Shown here piece after piece: positions 22,192 through 29,239 of a stretch of DNA of 30,928 nt (position 1 is the stretch's first letter; the number at the start of each line of letters is the position of its first letter). The notes below the pieces were generated by a model, which worked only from the letters and a program-made list of their open reading frames with translations, was not told the origin of the DNA and did no database searches. The translations under genes were made by a program, and so were the position numbers. Origin of the DNA: a virus; IMG/VR virus record IMGVR_UViG_3300042866_000128, positions 1-30,928 of that record; one strand, given 5' to 3'.

Positions 22192-22388
22192 AAAAGATAA
22201 CCATGAGAAAGTATCATATAACGTACTTTTTAAAACGAGGCGATTTAAACGCTTCTGACGAGACTTTACTAAGTGGGATTACTATAGATGCCACAGACGT
22301 ATTAAAAGCCGTTGAGATGTACTCTAAATTAGTAATTCAGGATGGTTTACCAGCACTTACAGAAATCAAATACATTATTGAACTATGA
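22188..22388 (+). CDS. Small hypothetical early protein
   Basis: 66 residues, no family recognised. The composition suggests a small alpha/beta fold (KYHITYFLKRGDL, then DVLKAVEMYSKLVIQDG). It overlaps both neighbours by 4 bases (ATGA type), so it is co-translated in the early block. There are no cysteines or membrane segments. Confidence 0.6.
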   Translation: MKKITMRKYHITYFLKRGDLNASDETLLSGITIDATDVLKAVEMYSKLVIQDGLPALTEIKYIIEL

Positions 22389-22576
22389 GACTAATGAAAT
22401 TCTTTAGACGATGGATGTTTAAACACAGCGCAGATAACGTGACCGAGTTTGTGATAGTTGTTAAAGACAAGGAACTGGCTCATGTAAGGGTTGAAAAGAC
22501 GAATAACAAGAATGTAACCACCCATTCGTTGTATATTGACAATAAACTAATCAAACAAAAAGTATATGAAAGATAG
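22385..22576 (+). CDS. Small hypothetical early protein, basic
   Basis: 63 residues. The start is strongly basic and aromatic (RLMKFFRRWMFKH), followed by beta strands (NVTEFVIVVKDKELAHVRV). No recognised family. It overlaps the next gene by 11 bases. The basic amphipathic start could bind membrane or nucleic acid; nothing more can be said. Confidence 0.6.
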   Translation: MRLMKFFRRWMFKHSADNVTEFVIVVKDKELAHVRVEKTNNKNVTTHSLYIDNKLIKQKVYER

Positions 22577-22754
22577 CATAGTAGAAAGCGTTAGAGACAA
22601 GTACAAAGAGCGCTCAGAAAAAGGTATTGAAAAGTACGGAAAGACGTTAGACCGAAATGACCTACTGGTCAAGGAGTGGTTGAACCATTTACAGGAGGAG
22701 CTGATGGATGCGACTCTTTACATTGAGAAGTTAAAAACTAAATTAGATAAGTAA
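22566..22754 (+). CDS. Small conserved phage protein (KYG-TL-R-DL / EELMDA type)
   Basis: 62 residues, helical. The pattern KYGKTLDRNDLLVKEWLNHL followed by QEELMDATLYIEKLK is widespread in phages, mostly annotated hypothetical. EELMDA..Y resembles a helix of MazG-like all-alpha NTP pyrophosphatases, but the protein is too short for a full domain. The one-base stop/start overlap with the next gene supports the frame. Function unknown. Confidence 0.65.
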   Translation: MKDSIVESVRDKYKERSEKGIEKYGKTLDRNDLLVKEWLNHLQEELMDATLYIEKLKTKLDK

Positions 22755-23008
22755 TGTTAGACAATCAAATCAAAATTGTGGCGAGTGTTTCGATACTTCC
22801 AGTGATAGCAGACTTCCTTGAAGACCTAGTAGAGGATAGAGAGTTTGAGAGGAGTGCAAAGATGCACGTAAACAACTTAATTGCTCAGATTAGAAAGTTA
22901 GATGACCGTGTTTTAAACGGTGCTAACATGGAAGCAATGGAGCAGCAAATAGGAATCCAACAGGCATTTCGCCAATGGGTTTTACAAAATGTAGAACACA
23001 AATTGTAG
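22754..23008 (+). CDS. Small helical early protein of unknown function
   Basis: 84 residues, predicted all helix: SILPVIADFLEDLVED, SAKMHVNNLIAQIRKLDDRV, QQAFRQWVLQNVEH. No metal or catalytic motif is seen. Proteins of this plan are common near replication genes in Bacteroidota phages. The gene starts at the stop of the previous one and is followed after 4 bases by a membrane micro-protein. Confidence 0.6.
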   Translation: MLDNQIKIVASVSILPVIADFLEDLVEDREFERSAKMHVNNLIAQIRKLDDRVLNGANMEAMEQQIGIQQAFRQWVLQNVEHKL

Positions 23009-23012
23009 AATT

Positions 23013-23123
23013 ATGACAGAAGATTTAGCTTTATTCTTTGGTGCATTCTGTTTAGGTGTATCAGTAGGAATGTGGATGGGTATGAAATTTTGGGAATATT
23101 TTGGAGGTAACGAAGATAAATAA
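23013..23123 (+). CDS. 36-residue single-span membrane micro-protein
   Basis: ATG 23013 to TAA 23121-23123. After TEDLA a Gly-rich hydrophobic segment (LFFGAFCLGVSVGMWMG) spans the membrane, followed by a charged C-terminus. It lies 4 bases after the previous stop and 14 bases before the next ATG. GxxxG-like spacing (G..G.S.G) could allow helix packing. It is the second membrane micro-protein of the early block. It may act on the host envelope, but no function is known. Confidence 0.55.
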   Translation: MTEDLALFFGAFCLGVSVGMWMGMKFWEYFGGNEDK

Positions 23124-23137
23124 TAAAAACAAGAACT

Positions 23138-23557
23138 ATGAATGGTAAGTTAGGAGTAAATAGAGCTATATTGTGTAAGATTACTGGTATCAGCAACTTT
23201 GAAATGTCCGATTTTTGGGATGTATGCCCGTACACTTTTGAAGGATGGGAAAGACAAACACGAAAGCGTGAAATATTATTTTGGCGTAACGTTGGGATGC
23301 TATACGCTTATCTAAGCGGTTACACTCTAGAAAAAGCTGGTAAAATGTTTCACAGAGACCACGCCACAGTAATTCATAGTATTAAATCAATTGTAACAGC
23401 TTATGAAGGATGGGGACACATTGAGCTAGTTGACATTATAAACACGATTAAAAACTACCAATTAATCAATGTAAACCAATCTCATGATGTCGGAGTCAAT
23501 TATGCTGTTAGCCAAGTTATTTTAGATTCAATGATGGCTGATATAATAGAATTTTAA
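23138..23557 (+). CDS. DnaA domain IV-like DNA-binding protein
   Basis: 139 residues. Residues about 51-85 (GMLYAYLSGYTLEKAGKMFH, then RDHATVIHSIKSI) match the HTH of the DnaA C-terminal domain, where RDHxTVxHA is the signature that contacts the DnaA box. There is no AAA+ module, so it is only the DNA-binding part. The N-terminal 50 residues are Trp/Arg-rich. It could mark the phage origin, compete with host DnaA for its boxes, or act as a regulator. The early-region location, before the replication genes, fits the first two options. Confidence 0.75.
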   Translation: MNGKLGVNRAILCKITGISNFEMSDFWDVCPYTFEGWERQTRKREILFWRNVGMLYAYLSGYTLEKAGKMFHRDHATVIHSIKSIVTAYEGWGHIELVDIINTIKNYQLINVNQSHDVGVNYAVSQVILDSMMADIIEF

Positions 23558-23599
23558 TAAACAGTTTACTTGACATAAAACAAATTAGAAAATTATAGT

Positions 23600-23607
23600 T
23601 ATATTTG
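23600..23607 (+). promoter_or_regulatory. Promoter -7 box upstream of structured RNA
   Basis: Exact TATATTTG followed by C, as in the early promoter at 21819. Transcription would start near 23611, which is where the first stem of the structured RNA begins. No clear TTTG is found at -33; a TTGACA lies further upstream at 23570-23575. Confidence 0.6.
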
Positions 23608-23610
23608 CAG

Positions 23611-23705
23611 AACGGTTCGCTTCCACAATATAGAACCATAAAAAAAGTTATTGACCCTGTCAATGAAGTAGAAGTGGAAGCCTACGGATTTGATAGGGTT
23701 TTTTT
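23611..23705 (+). ncRNA. Pseudoknotted structured RNA with intrinsic terminator, upstream of HNH gene
   Basis: Between a promoter-like box and a seven-T run lie several complementary segments. Stem A: 23614-23618 with 23633-23637 (5 bp). Stem B: 23668-23671 with 23682-23685 (4 bp). Stem C: 23654-23663 with 23690-23699 (10 bp, one G:T), followed by T23699-T23705. The loop of A (23619-23626) is perfectly complementary over 8 bases to the loop of B (23674-23681), giving a loop-loop pseudoknot. A competing hairpin TTGAC/GTCAA (23651-23663) uses the 5' side of C. It may be a small RNA of about 95 nt or an attenuator for the HNH gene. No known RNA family is recognised. Confidence 0.6.
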
Positions 23706-23723
23706 ATGCTTAAAAAATTTAAA

Positions 23724-24254
23724 ATGGAAGAAATTTGGAAAGACATTCCTGAATACGAAGGTTTGTATCAAGTGAGTAATTTAGGAAGAGTTAAGAGTTT
23801 GCCTAAAGAATGGATAAGTGGAAATGGAACTATTAGAAGACATAATGGTAAGATTTTAAAAGCTGGTTCAAATAGTGGTGGGTATTTAATGGTTAATTTG
23901 TGTAAGAATTCGAAATGTAAACAATTTTGGATACATCAATTAGTTGCAGTAATTTTTTTAAATCATACTCCTTGCGGACTTAAACTTGTTGTTGACCATA
24001 TAAACGATAACCCATCTGATAATAGAGTTGAAAATTTACAAATTGTAACACATAGATATAATGTTTGTAAAACTCAAGGTAAATATTCAAGTCAGTACAA
24101 GGGGGTTTATTGGAATAAAGCAGCAAAAAAATGGAATTCGTGTATTAAAATAAACAAAAAACAAAAATATTTAGGTCGTTTTACAGACGAATACGAAGCA
24201 CATCTAGCATATCAAAACGCATTAAAACAAATAGAAAATGAGCGGTTGGATTAA
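23724..24254 (+). CDS. NUMOD4-HNH-AP2 homing endonuclease
   Basis: 176 residues from ATG 23724; the frame is open to ATG 23706, but that abuts the T-run of the upstream terminator. The NUMOD4 motif [20 protein letters not shown] (3-22) is followed by an HNH core: H71, then [18 protein letters not shown] with D91, H92 and N104. At the C-terminus is an AP2-like DNA-binding domain ([36 protein letters not shown]). Such enzymes cut a target site and spread by copying themselves in. It is free-standing, more AT-rich than its neighbours, and lies between two replication genes, so it is probably an inserted mobile gene. It overlaps the next start by 17 bases. Confidence 0.9.
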   Translation: MEEIWKDIPEYEGLYQVSNLGRVKSLPKEWISGNGTIRRHNGKILKAGSNSGGYLMVNLCKNSKCKQFWIHQLVAVIFLNHTPCGLKLVVDHINDNPSDNRVENLQIVTHRYNVCKTQGKYSSQYKGVYWNKAAKKWNSCIKINKKQKYLGRFTDEYEAHLAYQNALKQIENERLD

Positions 24255-24876
24255 ACTACATCGGTCTTTAAAAGATTGGGAGTGGTACGATGACCATAAC
24301 GCAACTAGGCTGCTTTTGCATTTGCTTGTGTCAGTAAACTATGAAGATAAACAATGGAAAGGTCAAACTGTTAAAGCTGGTTCAATGATTACCAGTTGGG
24401 AAAGTTTAGCTAAGGAAGTTGGCTTATCAGTTAAGCAAATTAGGCTATCTATGAGCAAGCTAGAAAGCTCAAAAGAAGTAGTAAGATTTACGACAAACAA
24501 ATGGCAAGCAGTAACCCTAGTAAAATGGGACAAACTGCAAGGCTGCGACAGTAAACAGGGCAGTCAAAGGGGTAGTCAAAGGGCAACAACTAAAGAATAT
24601 AAAGAAATAAAGAAAGATATATATAGGAGCTTCGCTCAATTGTCTATATCTAAAATTGAATTTGAAAAGCTATCTGAAGAATACACTAAAGAACAAATTG
24701 ACAGTACACTAGATGACATTGAAAACTACAAGGATAACAATAAGTATAAATCTTTATATTTGACAGCTAACAAATGGTTAAAAAGGAATTATCCTAAACA
24801 ACCTGATAAACTACCACTAGACCAACTAGACCCATTGGTAAGAAAAGCAATTGAACTCGGATATGAAAAATACTAA
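24238..24876 (+). CDS. DnaD/O-like replication initiation protein
   Basis: 212 residues. The N-terminus [20 protein letters not shown] and the following winged-helix region ([20 protein letters not shown]) are the usual opening of phage replication proteins of the DnaD/lambda O-like type. After a Gln/Ser/Thr-rich linker at about 100-120 comes a helical C-terminus with [12 protein letters not shown], seen in this group for contacting helicase. It should bind the origin and load the replicative helicase. The helicase-like ATPase is the next gene, with a 14-base overlap. Confidence 0.75.
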   Translation: MSGWIKLHRSLKDWEWYDDHNATRLLLHLLVSVNYEDKQWKGQTVKAGSMITSWESLAKEVGLSVKQIRLSMSKLESSKEVVRFTTNKWQAVTLVKWDKLQGCDSKQGSQRGSQRATTKEYKEIKKDIYRSFAQLSISKIEFEKLSEEYTKEQIDSTLDDIENYKDNNKYKSLYLTANKWLKRNYPKQPDKLPLDQLDPLVRKAIELGYEKY

Positions 24877-25795
24877 AGGACAACATTTAAAATACTTACT
24901 AGACTATCGTAACGGCAAAATAAAGCAAGGTCTAGGACTTGACTGCTACATGGATGAGTATTTACGATTTAAACCTAAACAACTAAATATTATTCTAGGT
25001 CACGACAACGTAGGAAAGACATACTGGATAAATTGGTACTTTCTATCACTTGCACTAAAACACGGAGTAACATTCTGTTTATGGTCAGGAGAGAATCAAT
25101 ATGGACAGATTCTACGAGACATGATACAAATATACACTGGTAAGAATTTCAAAGAGCTTTCAGAAATGGAGATACGAAATTACTCAGCGTACATAGAGCA
25201 GTATTTTGAATTTGTGGACAATAGCAAACTGTACAAACCAAACGAGCTGCTGAAGGTATTTAAGGAAACAGAATGTGATGCTTGTTTGATTGACCCATAT
25301 ACAGGACTTGACCGTGAAATGGGTTACGAGGGTAACTACAAGTTTTTGAACATGGCTAGACAGTTTGTGAATGAAACAGGAAAGACTTTGTACATAAACA
25401 CGCATCCAAACACGGAAAGCGGTAGAAGTGGGAATATTTACCCTGACAGCCATAATTGGAAAGGACATCTTAAACCACCAATGAAAGACCACATTGAGGG
25501 AGGTAAAGCTTTTCTAAACCGATGTGATGATATGTTTGTAATCCACAGGCTAATAAAACACGAATCAATGAAATATGTAACTTTGATTTCAGTAGAGAAG
25601 ATTAAAGACACGGACACTGGAGGAAAGATAACAGCAATAGATGACTTTGTATTTTGTGATTTTAATAGCGGTAAAGGCTTTCAGATAGGAGGAACTGACC
25701 CATTACGAAACTACCGACCTAAACCACCAAAACAAACAGAAATACAAATAAACAACAGCTTGAATTACGTCAAACCAAGTGATTGTCCATTTTAA
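24863..25795 (+). CDS. DnaB/RecA-type ATPase (replicative helicase candidate)
   Basis: 310 residues from ATG 24863; a TTG four codons upstream is less likely. Walker A is GHDNVGKT (46-53) in [18 protein letters not shown]. Walker B is [10 protein letters not shown] with D144. Further motifs include LWSGENQ (about 75) and YINTHPN, where the His is a sensor-like residue. The shape matches the RecA-like ATPase of DnaB/RepA-type phage helicases without the N-terminal DnaB collar. It probably unwinds phage DNA together with the initiator upstream. A RecA-like recombination ATPase remains possible. Confidence 0.75.
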   Translation: MKNTKGQHLKYLLDYRNGKIKQGLGLDCYMDEYLRFKPKQLNIILGHDNVGKTYWINWYFLSLALKHGVTFCLWSGENQYGQILRDMIQIYTGKNFKELSEMEIRNYSAYIEQYFEFVDNSKLYKPNELLKVFKETECDACLIDPYTGLDREMGYEGNYKFLNMARQFVNETGKTLYINTHPNTESGRSGNIYPDSHNWKGHLKPPMKDHIEGGKAFLNRCDDMFVIHRLIKHESMKYVTLISVEKIKDTDTGGKITAIDDFVFCDFNSGKGFQIGGTDPLRNYRPKPPKQTEIQINNSLNYVKPSDCPF

Positions 25796-25806
25796 AAACA
25801 AGAATT

Positions 25807-26106
25807 ATGATAAATGAATTAGACCATTTACTAAGCCAAACACAAGTAAGCGCAATAATAGGCAGCTTATCAATGGAGTTAAAGAGACTAGAGCAGTTAA
25901 ACGAACCAAAATACGAACCTTTCAGAATAGGCACAAAGAAACACATAGAAGAAATGAAAGAGGTATTGATGCACTTGTTCGTCTCTGAGAAGGAATTAAA
26001 TACCTTAAAAAGCGTAAACTACAACCTACACCGTGAAAACATGGAACTCTCAAGAAAGGTTGAGCAATTGGAAATAATGAACAATAATCTAATGAATGGA
26101 ATCTAA
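25807..26106 (+). CDS. Small coiled-coil protein
   Basis: 99 residues from ATG 25807, preferred over an upstream TTG that would overlap the ATPase gene. Almost all helix, with a long C-terminal coiled coil (VNYNLHRENMELSRKVEQLE). No catalytic motifs. It is translated into the NinG gene with a one-base overlap, so it belongs to the replication/recombination block. It carries the leader tttaaaaacaag before its start. Function unknown. Confidence 0.6.
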   Translation: MINELDHLLSQTQVSAIIGSLSMELKRLEQLNEPKYEPFRIGTKKHIEEMKEVLMHLFVSEKELNTLKSVNYNLHRENMELSRKVEQLEIMNNNLMNGI

Positions 26107-26624
26107 TGCCACGATGTAAAAACTGCAAGGAGAAATTTGAGCCTCTACGCTTTAACCAAAAGTACTGCATGAATGAGGAGTGTGTTCGTGTTTGGGTAGA
26201 AACCGAAAAGGAAAAGCAATGGAAGGCTAAAAAAACACGGTTGAAAAAAGAACTGATGAGTTTACAGGACTGGTTGAAACTTGCTCAGATGACGTTTAAC
26301 AAATGGATTCGCCATAGAGATAAAGGAATGAGCTGTATTTCATGCGGAAATGAGCCTAAAAAAGCAAACGCTGGACATTATTTTTCACAAGGCGGTCATT
26401 CAAACGTCAGGTTTAACGAAGACAACGTACACTTACAATGTGAACACTGCAACAGTTATCTAAGCGGTAATTTACTGAACTACCAAATAGGAATCGAAAA
26501 GCGTATAGGAGGCGAAAGATTAATTGCTCTGCATGAACAAGCGCACACTACCAAAAAATGGACTATTCAAGAGCTAAACGAAATAATCGAAACGTATAAA
26601 AAGAAGCTAAAAGATGGAATATAA
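26106..26624 (+). CDS. ninG: NinG/Rap recombination endonuclease
   Basis: 172 residues. N-terminal zinc site C4, C7, C21, C26 (PRCKNCKEKFEPLRFNQKYC), a helical middle with SLQDWLKLAQMTFNKWIRHR, then CISCG (C77, C80), ANAGHYFS with H91, and LQCEHCN (C112, C115). This is the full NinG pattern of lambda, where the protein (Rap) cuts branched DNA such as recombination intermediates. It supports recombination-dependent replication together with ERF and the exonuclease downstream. It overlaps the next gene by 11 bases. Confidence 0.9.
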   Translation: MPRCKNCKEKFEPLRFNQKYCMNEECVRVWVETEKEKQWKAKKTRLKKELMSLQDWLKLAQMTFNKWIRHRDKGMSCISCGNEPKKANAGHYFSQGGHSNVRFNEDNVHLQCEHCNSYLSGNLLNYQIGIEKRIGGERLIALHEQAHTTKKWTIQELNEIIETYKKKLKDGI

Positions 26625-26970
26625 CAATGACTTTAGATACGATTTAAAAGTAGGTAAAGTATATGAGCATAAACTTGCAGCGCTACTAGGTAATAAAATA
26701 GAAGTAAAGCGAGATTTTAAATGCTTAGATACAGGAAACATATTTGTTGAATACGAAAGCAGAGGTAAGAAATCAGGAATAAGCATAACAGAAGCTGAGT
26801 ATTGGTGCTACTGGCTATCAGATTATCACTTTTTTATGGTAGAGACTGAACGCTTAAAGACCATTTGCCGTAATTACTTTAACACAAAACGAGATACAAT
26901 AGGCGGAGATAGTAATACCAGCAAAGGTATTTTAGTGCCATTGAAAATATTTTTTGAGAATAAGTATTAA
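26614..26970 (+). CDS. Putative PD-(D/E)XK-type nuclease
   Basis: 118 residues. The core GNKIEVKRDFKCLDTGNIFV, then EYESRGKKSGISITEA, has an E-x-K motif in beta strands, followed by YWCYWLSDYHFFMVETERLK. This fits the small Holliday-junction-resolvase-like PD-(D/E)XK nucleases of phages. Its partners are NinG upstream and ERF/exonuclease downstream, so a DNA-end or junction-processing role is likely. The active-site acidic residue preceding the E-x-K is not certain. It could also be a non-catalytic relative. Confidence 0.55.
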   Translation: MEYNNDFRYDLKVGKVYEHKLAALLGNKIEVKRDFKCLDTGNIFVEYESRGKKSGISITEAEYWCYWLSDYHFFMVETERLKTICRNYFNTKRDTIGGDSNTSKGILVPLKIFFENKY

Positions 26971-26985
26971 TTATTGAATAATTGT

Positions 26986-26993
26986 TATATTTG
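26986..26993 (+). promoter_or_regulatory. Promoter -7 box upstream of recombination genes
   Basis: Exact TATATTTG followed by C, in a 44-base intergenic gap. The transcript would start near 27000, which excludes the upstream start at 26982 and fixes the next gene's start at ATG 27015. No convincing -33 TTTG at the expected distance. Confidence 0.6.
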
Positions 26994-27014
26994 CGTATAA
27001 CAAAAGCAAGAAAA

Positions 27015-27164
27015 ATGAAGAATTATCTAGTAAATTACAGAGCTTTTTACGATGGTAAATGGCGCAAAGCAGTGAAAGTAGTAGCTGCATACAGTGAATT
27101 AGATGCCTATGTAAAGGCGGACATATGGCAACAATTAATAATCAACATAAAAGCAGAACAATGA
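27015..27164 (+). CDS. Small hypothetical protein before ERF
   Basis: 49 residues from ATG 27015; the earlier in-frame start at 26982 lies within the promoter. The sequence is beta-then-helix (NYLVNYRAFYDGKWRKAVKV, then DAYVKADIWQQLI). Its stop overlaps the ERF start as ATGA (27161-27164), supporting the frame and translational coupling. The pattern resembles small DUF-type phage proteins, but no name is certain. Confidence 0.6.
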   Translation: MKNYLVNYRAFYDGKWRKAVKVVAAYSELDAYVKADIWQQLIINIKAEQ

Positions 27165-27748
27165 AAAAGAAAGAACAAACATTTGAAGAGGTATTAGACG
27201 TTATCAACCCTATTACACCAGTAGTAGAAGAACCAACAGTAGTAGGTAACATCTATCAAAAGCTATGGAGAGCTAAACAAGAAATCGGTAAGGTAGTTAA
27301 GGGTAACGACAATCCGTTTTTTAAAAGCCGCTACGCTGATTTAAACACCATTTTAGAAGCTGTTGAGCCATCCCTATTTAAACACGGTCTTATCTTATTA
27401 CAGCCTTGTGTAGATAACATTGTAGAATCACAGATAATAGATTGTGAGACTGGTGATATGGTTACTTCATCTTTGGTACTACCTGAGATTACAGACCCAC
27501 AGAAAAAAATTGCGTCTGTATCTTACTACCGCAGAGCTACCGTTCAAAGTCTTTTGAGTTTACAGGCAGTAGACGACGACGGAAACACGGCTACCGAAGC
27601 TATTAAAACACAAAAGCCATCTATTACAGATGAGCGTTTAAAAGGTGCTATCACTTCTATACTGTCAGGTAACTACTCAGTAGACCAGTTAAAGGCACAA
27701 TTTCAATTAACTCAGGCGCAGTTGAACTACTTAAACTCGAAACTATGA
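27161..27748 (+). CDS. erf: ERF-family single-strand annealing protein
   Basis: 195 residues from ATG 27161 (ATGA overlap), preferred over an in-frame ATG 36 bases upstream. The core NIYQKLWRAKQEIGKVVKGN, then NPFFKSRYADLNTILEAVEP (51-70) and HGLILLQP, is the ERF signature; the SRYADLN block is the most conserved part of the family. These proteins form rings and anneal complementary single strands. Paired with an exonuclease two genes downstream, it makes a phage recombination module. The C-terminus (about 145-195) is a variable helical tail. Confidence 0.9.
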   Translation: MKKKEQTFEEVLDVINPITPVVEEPTVVGNIYQKLWRAKQEIGKVVKGNDNPFFKSRYADLNTILEAVEPSLFKHGLILLQPCVDNIVESQIIDCETGDMVTSSLVLPEITDPQKKIASVSYYRRATVQSLLSLQAVDDDGNTATEAIKTQKPSITDERLKGAITSILSGNYSVDQLKAQFQLTQAQLNYLNSKL

Positions 27749-27930
27749 ATCCAAAGGAAAAAGCAATAGACCTATTCAATAAGTACTTTGACTTGGTAGA
27801 AGCATATAGCGCAGAGCAGCAGCACGAGAATGCACGTTTAGCAGCATTGATAGCTGTTGATTTAATCCTAAGCGAATTTTATGCTGATGAATACTATACA
27901 CTAGTTAAAAAAGAATTAGAAAAGATATGA
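27745..27930 (+). CDS. Small conserved phage protein between ERF and exonuclease
   Basis: 61 residues, all helix: KEKAIDLFNKYFDLVEAYSA and AALIAVDLILSEFYADEYYT. This small protein, with the pattern ALIAVDLIL.E, is frequent in Bacteroidota phages and prophages; its function is not known to me. It overlaps both neighbours by 4 bases (ATGA), so it is translated together with ERF and the exonuclease and may assist them. Confidence 0.7.
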   Translation: MNPKEKAIDLFNKYFDLVEAYSAEQQHENARLAALIAVDLILSEFYADEYYTLVKKELEKI

Positions 27931-28604
27931 AAGACTTAAAAATTAGATGTTCAGCAATAGGTAAGATAATGACTTCCCCTCGTTCAAAAGGGGAGGTTCT
28001 ATCTGCCACTACAAAGACGTACATTAAAGAGCTTGTACTAGAACACAAATACGGAATAAAGAAAGAAATCAATTCACGTTACTTAGACAAAGGAAACCAA
28101 GTAGAAGACATGGCTATTGAATTAGCAGAACAGGCTTTAGATTTAGGTTTTGTGTTTAAGAACGAGTTGTTCTTTGAAAACGACCATTTGACTGGTACTC
28201 CTGACATAATCACGGACACATTAATTGTAGACGTTAAGTCAAGCTGGAACGGTACTACGTTTCCAATGTTTGAGGATGAACTGCCTAACAAAGACTACTA
28301 CTGGCAGCTTCAGGGTTACATGGATTTGACTGGTAAGCATAACGCTATTGTTGCCTATTGCCTAGTTGATACACCTGAAGACATCGTATTAGACGAAATA
28401 AGACGTGTAGCATGGGCAAAGAAAGAGCTTGAGCCATCGGAAGAAACGGAACACGATGTACGTTCACAGCATGAGTTTAGCCACATACCAAAAGACAAAC
28501 GAGTTAAAGCGTTCTTGGTAGAAAAAGACGAACACGCTATATGGCAAATAAAAGAACGAGTAGAACAATGCAGAGAATATTACACGGAACTATGGAACAA
28601 GTAA
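27927..28604 (+). CDS. YqaJ/lambda-exonuclease-like recombination exonuclease
   Basis: 225 residues. Motifs: IRCSAIGKIMTSPR near the start, DKGNQVEDMAIELA with E60, TGTPDIITDTLIVDVKSSW with D93, D102 and K104 (PD-(D/E)XK), then YYWQLQGYMDLTGK with the Gln of the YqaJ motif. This is the phage exonuclease that resects duplex ends to leave single strands for the ERF protein. ERF plus this enzyme forms the standard synaptase-exonuclease pair. The length is normal for the family. Confidence 0.85.
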   Translation: MKDLKIRCSAIGKIMTSPRSKGEVLSATTKTYIKELVLEHKYGIKKEINSRYLDKGNQVEDMAIELAEQALDLGFVFKNELFFENDHLTGTPDIITDTLIVDVKSSWNGTTFPMFEDELPNKDYYWQLQGYMDLTGKHNAIVAYCLVDTPEDIVLDEIRRVAWAKKELEPSEETEHDVRSQHEFSHIPKDKRVKAFLVEKDEHAIWQIKERVEQCREYYTELWNK

Positions 28605-28753
28605 GCGCTGTAGAATGGCTTGAAAAGGAAATAGGACTGAATAATATGGGTGATTTTTTAAAGGATAAAATCAAACAAGCGAAAAAAATAGAAAAGGCAG
28701 AATTAGAAAAACTAAAAGACTTTGACACATGGAAGGAATGGAAAAACAGTTAA
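28592..28753 (+). CDS. Small EWL-motif protein, paralogue 1
   Basis: 53 residues from ATG 28592, chosen because MEQVSAVEWLEKEIGL aligns with the two paralogues downstream. Longer in-frame starts exist at 28541 and 28568, deeper in the exonuclease gene. The motif VEWL, a helix, then IKQAKKIEKAELEKL recurs in the genes at 28738 and 29452. It overlaps the exonuclease by 13 bases and the next gene by 16. Function unknown. Confidence 0.65.
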   Translation: MEQVSAVEWLEKEIGLNNMGDFLKDKIKQAKKIEKAELEKLKDFDTWKEWKNS

Positions 28754-28968
28754 CAGCAGTAGAATGGCTTAATAGTGAAGTTGAAAGACTAACCACAAAA
28801 GCTGGTATACATTTATCGTGGGAAATGATGGATAGCATAATAAGACAAGCCAAACAAATGGAGAAAGAGCAGATAATGGATGCTTTTAATGATGGCATAA
28901 ATGACGAATGCATAGGTGGAAATAAATTACCAGAACAATACTACAACGAAACCTTTAAATCAGAATAG
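28738..28968 (+). CDS. Small EWL-motif protein, paralogue 2
   Basis: 76 residues from ATG 28738; an ATG three codons upstream (28729) is an alternative. MEKQLTAVEWLNSEVERL, then IIRQAKQMEKEQIMDAFNDG, and the ending YYNETFKSE. The ending ETFKSE is shared with paralogue 3, including the DNA (25-base exact repeat at 28948-28972 and 29647-29671). These helical small proteins are frequent in Flavobacterium phages and prophages. Function unknown. Confidence 0.7.
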   Translation: MEKQLTAVEWLNSEVERLTTKAGIHLSWEMMDSIIRQAKQMEKEQIMDAFNDGINDECIGGNKLPEQYYNETFKSE

Positions 28969-28972
28969 AATG
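28948..28972 (+). repeat. 25-base exact direct repeat, copy 1 (ETFKSE stop/start junction)
   Basis: Identical to 29647-29671. In both places it encodes the last residues of an EWL-motif protein, the stop TAG and the ATG of the following, unrelated gene. A shorter form (cagaatagaatg) occurs at the junction near 30051-30062. It marks duplication or recombination boundaries in this cassette. Confidence 0.9.
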
Positions 28973-29212
28973 AGAAAAGTAAAATACATTAGAACAAAAG
29001 ATGATGAAATAATCATTTTTGGAGAAATTATGCAACATAGCGATTTTAGGAATTTCAATCCTATTTCGGCAGGTTTTATTTCATTTGGAATAAACAAAGA
29101 TGGTAATCCGACTTGCAGTTGTTATGGGGAAAGTTATTCATTAAACATGGAAAGCAATCCTGAAGAAGATACCATGTTGGCAAAAAGACAATTAGGACTA
29201 TCTTTTTGGTAA
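28970..29212 (+). CDS. Small hypothetical protein in accessory cassette
   Basis: 80 residues from ATG 28970, one base after the previous TAG. Mixed alpha/beta, with VKYIRTKDDEIIIFGEI and NPTCSCYGESYSLNM (CSC pair), ending LAKRQLGLSFW. The opening pattern of small beta strands is common in Flavobacterium phage accessory genes, but no function is recognised. The gene is bounded by repeat-like junctions on both sides. Confidence 0.65.
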   Translation: MRKVKYIRTKDDEIIIFGEIMQHSDFRNFNPISAGFISFGINKDGNPTCSCYGESYSLNMESNPEEDTMLAKRQLGLSFW

Positions 29213-29218
29213 TTAACC

Positions 29219-29239
29219 TTTAAAAACAAGTAAAATGAA
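29219..29239 (+). repeat. 21-base exact repeat, copy 1 (leader before 29235 gene)
   Basis: tttaaaaacaagtaaaatga plus A is identical to 29436-29456. Here it is non-coding leader ending in the ATG of the next gene; in the second copy it encodes the C-terminus FKNK, the stop and the following ATG. Confidence 0.9.

Noticed and set aside
23611-23705. HEARO/omega RNA or a known self-cleaving ribozyme
   Set aside because: The neighbouring ORF has no RuvC domain or other IscB feature, and I do not find the core bases of hammerhead, twister or pistol ribozymes. The structure itself is kept as an unidentified RNA.
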